The position numbers and the translations under genes were made by a program. Below, piece after piece: positions 8,349 to 16,176 of a stretch of 22,583 bases of DNA. Position 1 is the stretch's first letter; every line of letters starts with the position of its first letter. The notes below the pieces were generated by a model, which worked only from the letters and a program-made list of their open reading frames with translations, was not told the DNA's origin and searched no databases. Source of the DNA: CAYRUP01 sp964578975 (GTDB lineage Bacteria; Pseudomonadota; Gammaproteobacteria; DSM-16500); contig CAZOFA010000036.1 in assembly GCA_964578975.1 (NCBI GenBank), positions 1-22,583 on the forward strand, written 5' to 3'.

Positions 8349-8915
8349 TTACACTGACTCAGGCGCAGACAAGTGGCTTTGTGCAATTAACCATTGGTTA
8401 TTTTCCTTAATTAATCCCGCTGAAAATCGTAATTTTTCTGTAATCATATTGTGATGTATGTTCGCGGCATCCCTCATTGTCATTCCCGCGTAGGCGGGAA
8501 TCCATCTAGAAATAAGTGCTGCGCCATTTTCAGAATAGATTCCCGCCTGCGCGGGAATGACACATGGAGTTACTCTAACTGTCATTAAATAAGTAACAAA
8601 CGCATATTCATTGTTAACTTCAATGGCCACTGGATGGAGTTTTACCTCCGCATGGGAAATTTGTTGCAATTCTTTTTTAAATTGATTAAGAATTGCTTTT
8701 TTCCCTCGCAAAACTTCATCCTGGTTTGTGCCAATCACCACTGCATTTGGCGCAAAAAATTCGCCTAGCGATTTTATATCCTTTTTTTCATAAGCCAGAA
8801 TAAATTCCTGAAAAAAAGTATTTACCGATTTTTCTTTTTGGGTATTTGCAAAAAGATTGAAAGAAAGGGATAAACACATGCAAACAAATACAATTTTGAT
8901 TAAATTACGCAACAT
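8349..8915 (-). CDS. Exported SnoaL-like (NTF2-fold) protein with in-frame repeat insertion
   Basis: This 188-aa protein has a signal peptide (1-23, ending NLFA). Residues 30-110 match the SnoaL/SgcJ-EcaC NTF2-like fold: an N-terminal helix (FFQEFILAYEKKDIKSL), then GEFFAPNAVVIG, GKKAILNQFK and a strand at AFVTYLMTVRV. The fold resumes at about residue 159 with EKLRFSAGLIKENNQWLIAQSHLS. Between them, residues 118-146 are encoded by a palindromic repeat (VIPAQAGI and WIPAYAGMT), a typical product of such repeats read in this frame. The insertion falls in a hairpin loop and keeps the frame, so a product can still be made. ATG 8915 is preferred over ATG 8921 because AAGGA is 6 nt from the former and touches the latter. 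The ligand or reaction is unknown. Confidence 0.85.
   Translation of the reverse strand: MLRNLIKIVFVCMCLSLSFNLFANTQKEKSVNTFFQEFILAYEKKDIKSLGEFFAPNAVVIGTNQDEVLRGKKAILNQFKKELQQISHAEVKLHPVAIEVNNEYAFVTYLMTVRVTPCVIPAQAGIYSENGAALISRWIPAYAGMTMRDAANIHHNMITEKLRFSAGLIKENNQWLIAQSHLSAPESV
8478..8562. repeat. Palindromic repeat element inside the SnoaL-like gene
   Basis: Two 25-bp arms (8478-8502 and 8538-8562) are inverted copies with one mismatch. Each arm itself contains an 8-bp palindrome, ATTCCCGC/GCGGGAAT, with a 4-nt loop. The arms are more GC-rich than the surrounding gene. ATTCCCGC-type intergenic repeats of this form are widespread in proteobacteria. Being read as codons is the unusual part, as with Rickettsia palindromic elements. 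Confidence 0.88.
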
Positions 8916-8940
8916 ACACATTCCTTAAATGGTTATATTC

Positions 8941-9030
8941 TGCGTATGATACGCAATATTTGAAGTTAAAATGTCCGTGAAAAATGCGGACATAAGTATT
9001 ATCATTACTCTTGCTCGCTCACAGTATAAT
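8941..9030 (+). promoter_or_regulatory. Divergent promoter gap with two dyads and a -10 box
   Basis: The 123-nt gap between divergent genes holds TGCGTAT-G-ATACGCA (8941-8955), a perfect dyad, and ATGTCCG/CGGACAT (8971-8977 and 8987-8993). TATAAT at 9025-9030 is a perfect -10 for the plus-strand gene, with no good -35. It predicts a leader of only about 8 nt. A regulator may substitute for the -35 contact, but this is not shown. Confidence 0.4.
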
Positions 9031-9044
9031 CGTATAGGAAAAAA

Positions 9045-9695
9045 ATGGATACTCGTAAACAAATTTCACCAGACGTTGCGGCTCAGTTATTAAAAGAAAT
9101 AAAAATACATATCAATAACGAAATTGCGCTACTTCAGAATAAAGATGCAGACGCTAACTTTTTATTTACACAAAAAATGCTATTCGCGGGATTTGGTATT
9201 TTCACCAGCGCAATGACAATTCATGCGTATTATTGCGGAAAAAATGTCATCAACGAAGCAAACCAGGCACTTGAATCGTTATATAATTGCGCCACGGTTT
9301 TTTGTCATGGGAAAGACATCTCTCAACAAATCGCTGTTTTTACCAATCATCAAACGATCGCGTATCGTTTACCTTACATCGGATCGTTTGCCAGTTTTCT
9401 TTGTTTTGGATCGAGTGGGGTGATGCAAGCGGCACTTACACAGAAAAAAAACCAAGCACGCGAACAAATATTACAACAACCTTTTTCTCGCTTATCTTTT
9501 TCTTCACAAAATCCTGCATGCCAACAATTAATCGAGCGTTTGTGCCGAGGAAATAATTTTACGGTCGCAACAGTATTGCTGAAAATTGAAAATTTAACTC
9601 TACCCAGAGGAAAGAAAGCACGCAGGCTGTTTAATGCTTCGCATCCAGCAAAATCACAACCACATGCTCCTGCTGTTCATGCGAGAAGGCCTTAA
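9045..9695 (+). CDS. Unknown protein with two hydrophobic segments
   Basis: This 216-aa protein has an AGGAAA ribosome binding site just before the ATG. A helical N-terminus (1-38) is followed by a hydrophobic segment at about 44-62 (MLFAGFGIFTSAMTIHAYY) and another at about 108-130 (IGSFASFLCFGSSGVMQAAL). A helical region rich in Gln/Arg follows, then a basic Pro/His/Ala-rich tail (ending HAPAVHARRP). There is no cleavable signal peptide. Hydrophobic helical hairpins of this kind are seen in effectors that insert into host membranes, but also in ordinary inner-membrane proteins. The stop codon is 2 nt from the convergent stop of the next gene, so the two transcripts must overlap. Not recognised. 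Confidence 0.68.
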   Translation: MDTRKQISPDVAAQLLKEIKIHINNEIALLQNKDADANFLFTQKMLFAGFGIFTSAMTIHAYYCGKNVINEANQALESLYNCATVFCHGKDISQQIAVFTNHQTIAYRLPYIGSFASFLCFGSSGVMQAALTQKKNQAREQILQQPFSRLSFSSQNPACQQLIERLCRGNNFTVATVLLKIENLTLPRGKKARRLFNASHPAKSQPHAPAVHARRP

Positions 9696-9697
9696 AG

Positions 9698-10570
9698 TTA
9701 CTTTGCATTCCCTGCAATCCAAACACCAAACAGCGCAATTAATCCGCCTAATAATGCCAACGTTGCAGGAATTTCACCTAACCAAATCCAACCAATCAGT
9801 GTTGCGATGATCGGCATAAAATACAAATAATTCACGGCTTGGGACGCAGGCATTTCTTTGAGGCCATAACTCCAAGCCAGATAACCGGCTGAGGCGGGAA
9901 AAATGCCTAAATAAATCACTGCTGCAGTGGTATGAAATGAAGCGGTATGCAGATGCTGTAACATAGCAGGTAAGTAGATTAATAATAAAAGTGTTGCACC
10001 CCAAATAATATACGATGTTACGGTGATGGCGTGATATTTTTTTAACAGCGGTTTTTGTAACACGGTGTAAATCCCGCCAATCACCATCGCAATACAGACA
10101 TACAAAAATCCGATTTGAAAATGAAAATGATTTGTTTTGCTTAATGTAATTAATGCAATGCCCAACATGCTAATGAACATGCCGATTAAACGACTGGCTG
10201 TGATGGTTTCTTTTAAAAAAATGGCTGCGACGATTAATGTCACAATCGGTGACACACTAATAATAAAACTGGCGATGCCGGCCGGAACCGCAATTTCACC
10301 ATAATTGAGTGCGATATTATAAATTCCTAAACCAAACATGCCGATTAAAATTAAATATCCGCGATCAACCCATGACATCGAAACTTTTTTTGGAAGCGTG
10401 AGTTGCATGACGAGCATACAGAGCGATGCCACTAAAAATCGTAATAACGCAAGTGATCCAGGTGAATAGCCGTCTAATCCTGCACGAATACCCGGGAATG
10501 CGGATGCCCATAAAATGATAGCCAGCCATAAAGTGATGCGAGTTTTTAAAGTAACAGTATTATTTTTCAT
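9698..10570 (-). CDS. EamA/DMT-family inner-membrane transporter
   Basis: This 290-aa protein has about ten membrane helices arranged as two EamA repeats (about 13-144 and 154-286). Typical signatures are WASAFPGIRAGL after the first helix, an Arg in ALLRFLVASL, LGIYNIALNYGE, and in the second half PASQAVNYLYFMPIIATLIG followed by WLGE. Family members (RhaT/YdcZ/RarD relatives) usually export metabolites or amino acids; the substrate cannot be read from sequence. ATG 10570 is the only reasonable start because an in-frame TGA lies 9 nt upstream, yet the bases before it read CCTCCT, the reverse of a Shine-Dalgarno. Translation may be weak or use a leaderless message. Length and topology are complete. 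Confidence 0.93.
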   Translation of the reverse strand: MKNNTVTLKTRITLWLAIILWASAFPGIRAGLDGYSPGSLALLRFLVASLCMLVMQLTLPKKVSMSWVDRGYLILIGMFGLGIYNIALNYGEIAVPAGIASFIISVSPIVTLIVAAIFLKETITASRLIGMFISMLGIALITLSKTNHFHFQIGFLYVCIAMVIGGIYTVLQKPLLKKYHAITVTSYIIWGATLLLLIYLPAMLQHLHTASFHTTAAVIYLGIFPASAGYLAWSYGLKEMPASQAVNYLYFMPIIATLIGWIWLGEIPATLALLGGLIALFGVWIAGNAK

Positions 10571-10611
10571 AGGAGGTCAAAGTGCCAAGATCACGATTTA
10601 TCCTGAATGAA

Positions 10612-10653
10612 AACGGAGGAAATGCAATCATACATTTCCTCCGTTATTTTTTT
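10612..10653. terminator. Rho-independent terminator hairpin
   Basis: Arms 10612-10624 and 10633-10645 form a perfect 13-bp stem with an 8-nt loop. On the plus strand it is followed by A then seven T. On the minus strand, where the glycine-zipper gene ends just upstream, the stem is followed by only a short T-run. It likely separates the two minus-strand genes. Confidence 0.7.
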
Positions 10654-10657
10654 GGTA

Positions 10658-11281
10658 TTAACCTGGTTGCAAGGTTAACGGAATAGTACTTCCCACAACA
10701 GGCGCATAGGTCATGTGTGTGGTGCCGGGTTGTCCGTTATAAACATATCCAACGTCATAACCTGAAACGACAGACTTATGTATATATTGCGTGTGACAAA
10801 CTTTTGAAACAACAGTTTCCGCTTGTGGCGGTGGCGGTTGATTCATATTACCTTCCACAGAATTACCAGCCAATGCACCCAACACAACACCGCCGATAGT
10901 TGCAGCGGTTCTTCCGCGACCTTGACCGACTTGATTACCTAATGCGCCACCCGCAATACCACCCACTACAGCGCCAAGACCTGTGCTGCCACTATGCGCA
11001 CCGGGAGGCGCGCCGACGAGTACTGTGTGCGGCACATGATGACAAACGCGGGTAGGGTAGGATTGAATTGTATAATGCGGTTGAACACTGGTGACTTGTG
11101 CCATCGGTGTTGCAGGTACTTCTGGAACAGGCGCTGCAGCAACCACAGGTGCTGGATCTGCAGGTTTTGGTGCTGGTGTTGCGGTGAATTTTAATAAAAG
11201 CACGGCAGCGATCGCGCCCAGACCGACCAAACCAATGGCGCCTAACGTCAATAACATACCTTTTTTAGCTTCTTGATGCAT
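10658..11281 (-). CDS. Glycine-zipper 2TM (17-kDa-antigen-like) envelope protein
   Basis: This 207-aa protein has an uncleaved N-terminal membrane anchor (about 9-31), then a Pro/Ala-rich linker (34-60) likely spanning periplasm. Residues 98-144 are a glycine-zipper domain (GLGAVVGGIAGGALGNQVGQ and GGVVLGALAGN), with the GQGRGRTAATIGG turn typical of the Rick_17kDa_Anti family. Two cysteines, C80 in TRVCHH and C162 in SKVCHT, flank the zipper symmetrically and could pair. No lipobox is present, so unlike the Rickettsia antigen it is anchored by a helix rather than a lipid. Such proteins are linked to envelope integrity. GGAGAG stands about 4 nt before the ATG. A terminator follows. Confidence 0.88.
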   Translation of the reverse strand: MHQEAKKGMLLTLGAIGLVGLGAIAAVLLLKFTATPAPKPADPAPVVAAAPVPEVPATPMAQVTSVQPHYTIQSYPTRVCHHVPHTVLVGAPPGAHSGSTGLGAVVGGIAGGALGNQVGQGRGRTAATIGGVVLGALAGNSVEGNMNQPPPPQAETVVSKVCHTQYIHKSVVSGYDVGYVYNGQPGTTHMTYAPVVGSTIPLTLQPG

Positions 11282-11390
11282 ACCCTCTCCGCGTGTTTTC
11301 TGTAAAAAAATTGTACATAAGTTTACCAGAATTCCTAGGAAAAGGTCAAACTATTTGCGAATATGTTTTTTAAAATACCTTTTTTTTGAA

Positions 11391-11425
11391 TATAATGGCG
11401 CACATTTAAAATAAATTAATAAGGA
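11391..11425 (+). promoter_or_regulatory. -10 box and ribosome binding site of the TPR gene
   Basis: TATAAT at 11391-11396 is a perfect -10. The -35 region (TTTTAA at 11368-11373, 17-nt spacer) is poor. AAGGA at 11421-11425 stands 6 nt before ATG 11432 and fixes the start. Confidence 0.5.
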
Positions 11426-11431
11426 TTTTCC

Positions 11432-14400
11432 ATGCGCGGACGTTTTAAACAAAATACGTTAATCATCCCGGATCAAATAGATGATCTAGTAAGAGAAGTA
11501 TTCGATTACCACAATTCTAACAATTTTACACGGTCGCTAGAATCATGTCAGACGGTCTTGGAACGAGATCCAACGAATGTAGATGCTTATTATATGCGTG
11601 CGTGGAACAACATTCAGATCTCAGATACAACGAATTCGAATAACGTCAAACCCTATTTAAAAGCCATCATCGATTTACATATCGCATTTATTTTGGCTTC
11701 AATTACTAAAAGAATATTAGAAGATATTGCGGGTTTAGTCTTAGGAAAACTTTATCATTCGTTTCAATTATATAATGAAGCCATTGAAATTTATAACGAC
11801 AGTAGTAAAGCCAAACAAAATCCGCAGATGTTTTTAGAAGATCTAGAAAGATCACAAGCACAAATTAAGCCCTCGGATACATCCAAGTTTAATCAAGAGA
11901 TTCAAGATTGTAGTAAAATATTAAAATCAAATCCCACACATCTAAAAACATTGTATGCGCGTGCACAATACTATGAGCATGATAAAAAAACAAAAGCACT
12001 TGTTGATTATCAGATTATTGTAACGTTGAAAGAAATCAATAAAAAAATAAATATTAATCTAAGCGAAGATATCAGCAATGAAGAATACATGACTTGCATG
12101 CTTCGTGTTGGATTAATTTATCATAATCTAAATGTTTTTGATGAGGCTAAAAATAGTTTTAATAAAGCGATTGAAAACGCTTCCCCAACAGATTTATTTT
12201 TCTCATCCATCCAAAAAATTAAATCTCGTCAGGATCGAATTATTATTTATCAAGCCTGTTTGGAAGATAAATCAGAATTCAAGGAATCAAAAGAAAATGA
12301 GAATGGAATTTTTCAATTAATTCAAAACGAACTGCGCAGGGAAAATTCTTTAGTAGAGTTAGCAGAGATAGACAAGCTTTTTGATGACCAAAACTATCAA
12401 GCAGCACTGGAACGTTCTGGCCGGCTCATTCAATCTAATCCAACTTGTGCAGAGGCGTATTTTTCCCACGGGCTTAACCTGATGGCGCAGGGCACAAATG
12501 ATGATCGAAAAATATATTATATTAAAGCAGCAGTCAATTTCCATTTAATGTTGATTCTCGGATCATCTAATAAAAAAAAATTAATCGGCAGTGCTGCGGT
12601 CAACCTAGGGAGAATTTATCAATCGCTTGGCTGTTTTGCAGAAGCAGTTGACATCTGTGATGCCGTTTCAGAATTTGCAAACGATTCAGATCGCGAATGT
12701 CTTCGTGAAATAAAAAATCAAAGTGAAGTGAAACCAGCCGATGCAACAGCATCAGATGGTTACCTTCGATTATGTAACCAAAGATTAAAAGAAAATCCAA
12801 CGCATATAGAAACATTATATTCACGTGCGTTATTTCATGATACGGATAATCCAACAAAAGCAATTATCGATCGATTGTTAGTGGTCGCTTTAAAAGATTT
12901 TAACAAAGCAACCGGAGTTTCCACTCATAAGAATGATGATTTGAGTGAGGAAGTATTTATTAATTGTGTTCGTGATATTGGATTTTCTTATGCTATTTTA
13001 AGTTTTTTTGATGAGGCGATGGTTTATTTTAACAGATCGATTGAGTTAGCTTCGCAATTGCCAGAATCTTCGGAATTAACAATAAATCGGATCTTTTTCT
13101 CTGCTGATTCTGATAATTTATTTTTTAAGCTTGCCTCAAGAGTGATTGCAAATTTTAATTCGAATCCGGACGCTGCTGTTGCATTGATGAATTTCATCAA
13201 TGCAGAAAAATTTTATAAAATTATTCTATCCATCGAATCTCATCAAGCTCGGCGGGATGTATATCAACAATTTTTAATTCCAGATTCGATATTTGATGCG
13301 AAATTAAAAGGAACACCCGAATATGCAAAAATACGACAATTGATTCGTGAAACTTTATCAGATGAGGAATATTTAGCAGTAGCAGAGAAGTTTTTGGATG
13401 CAGGTGAATATTTAAAGGCGGTTGAAACTTGCGATGAGCTTATAAAAATCGTTCCAACGTGTGTTGATGCTTATGACGTGCGCGCGCGTGCCAATGTGGA
13501 TCGTATGGGAACCATGAATTCAGGTCGAAAAATACCTTATTTAAAGGCAGCCGTTGATTTTCATTTAGTGCTCACACTTGCTTTACCAGAAGATAACATT
13601 TTAAGAACACGTGCTAATTTCTTTTTAGGAAAATTTTATCATTGGTTAAATTGCTTTGATGAAGCAATTGAACATTTTAAGCAGAGTTTAGTATTTGCCA
13701 ACGATTCAGAGCGAAAAAATATTCTGATCGAACAAGAAAAAAGTATTCAGGAAGCTAAGCCAAGAGCTCTGACAGTAATCCCTGCTGAGTCATCCTCTGT
13801 TGCAACCACACAGCTTGATGAAGCATTTAAATTTTACAATAAAAAGAAGTATAAAATAGCAATTCACTGTTTTGATCAGTATTTGAAATCACATCCAGAA
13901 TCAACGAGAGCTCTTTTTTGGCGTGCACGATGTTATTCTAATATTAATAGAGGTGGAAAGTCTGTTCTCGACTATGAATTGCTCTTGTCAATTGAGCTGA
14001 TCAACAAAAAAAGAGGTTTAAACCCAGATTTGACTGATAAGGAACGTAAAGTCATCTATTCTAATCTTGCAGTTTGTTATATTCATTTATTTCTTTATGA
14101 CCCGGCAATTGCGTTTTTAAATATGAGTATCACGAAAAATCCAGAGTATGCAGTCCCTTATTATTTTCGTGGGTATTGCTACAAAATGAAGAATGATATT
14201 ATTCCAGCAGTAGAAGATCTATGCAAAGCAGTTGAATTAAAAAAATCGGACTATTTAAAAAATGTAACACCGATGTTAGCTGAAATGCTTGTCAAAGCGA
14301 TTGAAGGTATTAATGCAGGGACATTCACTGATCGTGCATTTCAACAACTATTTAAAAATCTGCCACAAGCAATTTGGTTTGATATCGTTAAAACAATTCA

Positions 14401-14641
14401 GCCGAATGAAATGCAAATTAATGTATTCGATAAATGGCTAAATGATAATTCTCCTGCTGAATATAAGAAATACTTGCATTCTCTTCGCAATGCACCACCA
14501 GTTCCAACGTCATTATCAGGAAGAATATTTAGGCAACTATTCAAATCACAACAACCAGACAGTAAAGAATTTGAATTAAGATCATTACCAAGGAAAGATA
14601 CATCAGGGATGACGTTAGGATCCGGAGGAACTTCTTCCTAA
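11432..14641 (+). CDS. Giant TPR protein built of three long tandem modules
   Basis: This 1069-aa protein has no signal peptide or membrane span. It is a helical solenoid of tetratricopeptide-like repeats arranged in three long tandem units (about 17-307, 309-647 and 648-1023). Each unit has part A (DAYYMRAWNN / EAYFSHGLNL / DAYDVRARAN, then LGKLYHS / LGRIYQS / LGKFYHW), part B (NPTHLKTLYARA / NPTHIETLYSRA / HPESTRALFWRA, then VFDEAKNSFNKAIE and relatives) and part C (RIIIYQACL / RRDVYQQFL / QINVFDKWL). Residues 1024-1069 form a Ser/Gly/Lys-rich disordered tail. TPR domains bind peptides and assemble complexes. In Legionella such proteins include host-targeted effectors (Sel1/TPR class), but here the partner is unknown. 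An internal duplication history is clear from the shared motifs. Confidence 0.9.
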   Translation: MRGRFKQNTLIIPDQIDDLVREVFDYHNSNNFTRSLESCQTVLERDPTNVDAYYMRAWNNIQISDTTNSNNVKPYLKAIIDLHIAFILASITKRILEDIAGLVLGKLYHSFQLYNEAIEIYNDSSKAKQNPQMFLEDLERSQAQIKPSDTSKFNQEIQDCSKILKSNPTHLKTLYARAQYYEHDKKTKALVDYQIIVTLKEINKKININLSEDISNEEYMTCMLRVGLIYHNLNVFDEAKNSFNKAIENASPTDLFFSSIQKIKSRQDRIIIYQACLEDKSEFKESKENENGIFQLIQNELRRENSLVELAEIDKLFDDQNYQAALERSGRLIQSNPTCAEAYFSHGLNLMAQGTNDDRKIYYIKAAVNFHLMLILGSSNKKKLIGSAAVNLGRIYQSLGCFAEAVDICDAVSEFANDSDRECLREIKNQSEVKPADATASDGYLRLCNQRLKENPTHIETLYSRALFHDTDNPTKAIIDRLLVVALKDFNKATGVSTHKNDDLSEEVFINCVRDIGFSYAILSFFDEAMVYFNRSIELASQLPESSELTINRIFFSADSDNLFFKLASRVIANFNSNPDAAVALMNFINAEKFYKIILSIESHQARRDVYQQFLIPDSIFDAKLKGTPEYAKIRQLIRETLSDEEYLAVAEKFLDAGEYLKAVETCDELIKIVPTCVDAYDVRARANVDRMGTMNSGRKIPYLKAAVDFHLVLTLALPEDNILRTRANFFLGKFYHWLNCFDEAIEHFKQSLVFANDSERKNILIEQEKSIQEAKPRALTVIPAESSSVATTQLDEAFKFYNKKKYKIAIHCFDQYLKSHPESTRALFWRARCYSNINRGGKSVLDYELLLSIELINKKRGLNPDLTDKERKVIYSNLAVCYIHLFLYDPAIAFLNMSITKNPEYAVPYYFRGYCYKMKNDIIPAVEDLCKAVELKKSDYLKNVTPMLAEMLVKAIEGINAGTFTDRAFQQLFKNLPQAIWFDIVKTIQPNEMQINVFDKWLNDNSPAEYKKYLHSLRNAPPVPTSLSGRIFRQLFKSQQPDSKEFELRSLPRKDTSGMTLGSGGTSS

Positions 14642-14734
14642 GCCGAGAGATGCGGCATGTTCAACGTCGTTATAATAAAAATTATTAAATATCAATTAGT
14701 TGTAATCTCTAAGCGAATTAGAACAGAACATTAA

Positions 14735-14762
14735 TTGACCATATGGTCATAATTATTATAAA
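14735..14762 (+). promoter_or_regulatory. Promoter with overlapping 14-bp palindromic operator
   Basis: TTGACC (14735-14740) and TATAAA (14757-14762) are separated by 16 nt, a good sigma70 promoter for the ankyrin/U-box gene. The -35 box lies inside a perfect palindrome, TGACCATATGGTCA (14736-14749), so a bound dimer (for example of TetR type) would block polymerase. The regulator is not in this window. Confidence 0.65.
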
Positions 14763-14795
14763 ATATTTCCATTTCTTACTCAAACCCAGGGTTTA

Positions 14796-15971
14796 ATGAT
14801 GAAATCAGGCCATGATCCAAAACCATTCGATTATGAGACTTTTTTTGAGATGATCAAGGTAGGCGATCATTTTTGTTTTAATAAATTTATAAACGATTTG
14901 AAAAGCGTAGACATGTGTAACTTGCTTAATTGTAGTAATGATAAAGGCATTACTGCTTTAATGTTTGCAATTATCCATCAGCGTAAAGTGATGATCCGGG
15001 TTTTACTGAATGAAGGTGTTGACGTTAACGGGCTTTCTAGAATTGATACAAACCTAAACTTATTCAGCGAACCACGTATACGCACCCCGTTGATCAGTGC
15101 AGCAGCGTCTGGAAATGCAGCAATTGTTCAGCTTTTACTTGAGCATAAAGCAAGTGTAGAAGGCATAAGAGATGAAAAAGGCAGAACAGCTTTATTTTTT
15201 GCATTTACAAAACCCGAGGAAGGTCAAGAAATCGCTGAACTTTTACTTGCGGCGGGTGCAGATGTGCATGCGGAACGTTTTGATGACGATAAAACAATTT
15301 TACATGAATGTGTCGACCAAAAAGTTGATCCAAAGGTAATTGATTTTTGGATGAGTAAAGCCAATCATTCATTACTAAACCGTCAAGATCAACATGGAAA
15401 TACACCTTTGATGTATGCAGAACAAAAAGGAGATAGTGCTCTGGTACTAAAATTCCTGGCGCTTGGCGCAGATATCGTGGTCTGTAACAAAGCTGGAAAA
15501 ATAATTTATAATTTTTATGCGAATCCATATTGTAAATTGGAACGTACTTCAGAACATCGATTAGAAAGCATTAAATTTCCTGAAGAAAAAATTCCTAGCG
15601 ACATGCTTTGTCCGATCACCGGCAAAATAATGACTGTGCCTGTGAAAGCGAGTGATGGAAAGACATATGATTATGCTGCAATTAAAAAAGCATGGTATAC
15701 CGATCCGACTATGCGCAGCAAAATTAACAATGATTTTGAACAAGAGAACGCTGTTAACCTTGCATTGTTTGCTAAAATTTTGAGATTTATTGTGGATAAA
15801 GAAGTAGAAAATACAGCAGAAAAGAATACTAAAATGGAAAATAAGCTAGAAAAACCGAACCTTTTCAACAAATCTTTGCCACCACAACTCCCCATTGAAA
15901 ATGAAAACAATCCAACATCGCCGACCCCCCTCATTCCATTACCTTGTCCTTCGCCAACGGGTTCACCCTAG
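14796..15971 (+). CDS. Ankyrin-repeat U-box protein, probable E3 ubiquitin ligase effector
   Basis: This 391-aa protein has five ankyrin-like repeats (about 50-80, 96-125, 129-160, 165-197 and 201-232), with signatures such as GITALMFAI, RTPLISAAASGNAAIVQLLL, GRTALFFAF and GNTPLMYAEQKGD. A U-box follows at about 268-335: LCPITGKIMTVPV, then SDGKTYDYAAIKKAW, and a divergent end with QENAVNLALFAKIL in place of the usual PNxxL helix. Residues 340-391 are charged then Pro/Ser-rich. A U-box recruits a host E2 enzyme, and bacteria have no such system of their own, so action inside a eukaryotic cell is strongly suggested; the ankyrins would choose the substrate. Two ATG codons stand in tandem (14796 and 14799) with only a weak AGGG before them; either may be used. 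Compare Legionella LubX, which has U-boxes but no ankyrins. Confidence 0.92.
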   Translation: MMKSGHDPKPFDYETFFEMIKVGDHFCFNKFINDLKSVDMCNLLNCSNDKGITALMFAIIHQRKVMIRVLLNEGVDVNGLSRIDTNLNLFSEPRIRTPLISAAASGNAAIVQLLLEHKASVEGIRDEKGRTALFFAFTKPEEGQEIAELLLAAGADVHAERFDDDKTILHECVDQKVDPKVIDFWMSKANHSLLNRQDQHGNTPLMYAEQKGDSALVLKFLALGADIVVCNKAGKIIYNFYANPYCKLERTSEHRLESIKFPEEKIPSDMLCPITGKIMTVPVKASDGKTYDYAAIKKAWYTDPTMRSKINNDFEQENAVNLALFAKILRFIVDKEVENTAEKNTKMENKLEKPNLFNKSLPPQLPIENENNPTSPTPLIPLPCPSPTGSP

Positions 15972-16176
15972 CAAGTGCTTCAAAATCAGGGCGAATCATA
16001 GAAAAGCGCCTCAAATGAGAAATATGTGTGGGTTTCAAAAATTGCTGCATCTGACGTAGCAGGTCACTATCCTATAACATCATGTTTATAAAAGAATTAT
16101 AAATATACCTATTACGTTGAATTTTTTTAAGCATATTGAGCTAAAATTATAGAATGAGCATTAAAGAGAAACTACC

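Noticed and set aside
8478..8562. CRISPR repeat or transposon end as the explanation for the inverted arms.
   Set aside because: There are only two arms in inverted orientation, no regular spacers, no transposase and no target duplication visible. A small palindromic repeat explains them better.
9774..10004. A 76-codon minus-strand frame inside the transporter gene.
   Set aside because: It is out of frame with a clear EamA protein whose helices continue unbroken through it.
10582..10686. A 34-codon plus-strand frame starting at GTG with a perfect AGGAGG 5 nt upstream.
   Set aside because: It runs straight through the terminator stem and T-run and overlaps the end of the glycine-zipper gene. 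No promoter is visible and the product has no recognisable feature.
10994..11276. Overlapping plus-strand frames opposite the glycine-zipper gene, rich in Gly/Ala/Thr.
   Set aside because: They are antisense mirrors of a GC-richer repetitive coding region, with no ribosome binding sites.
14642..14680. Short inverted bases after the TPR gene (GCCG/CGGC and AACG/CGTT) as a terminator.
   Set aside because: The stems are only 4 bp and no T-run follows.
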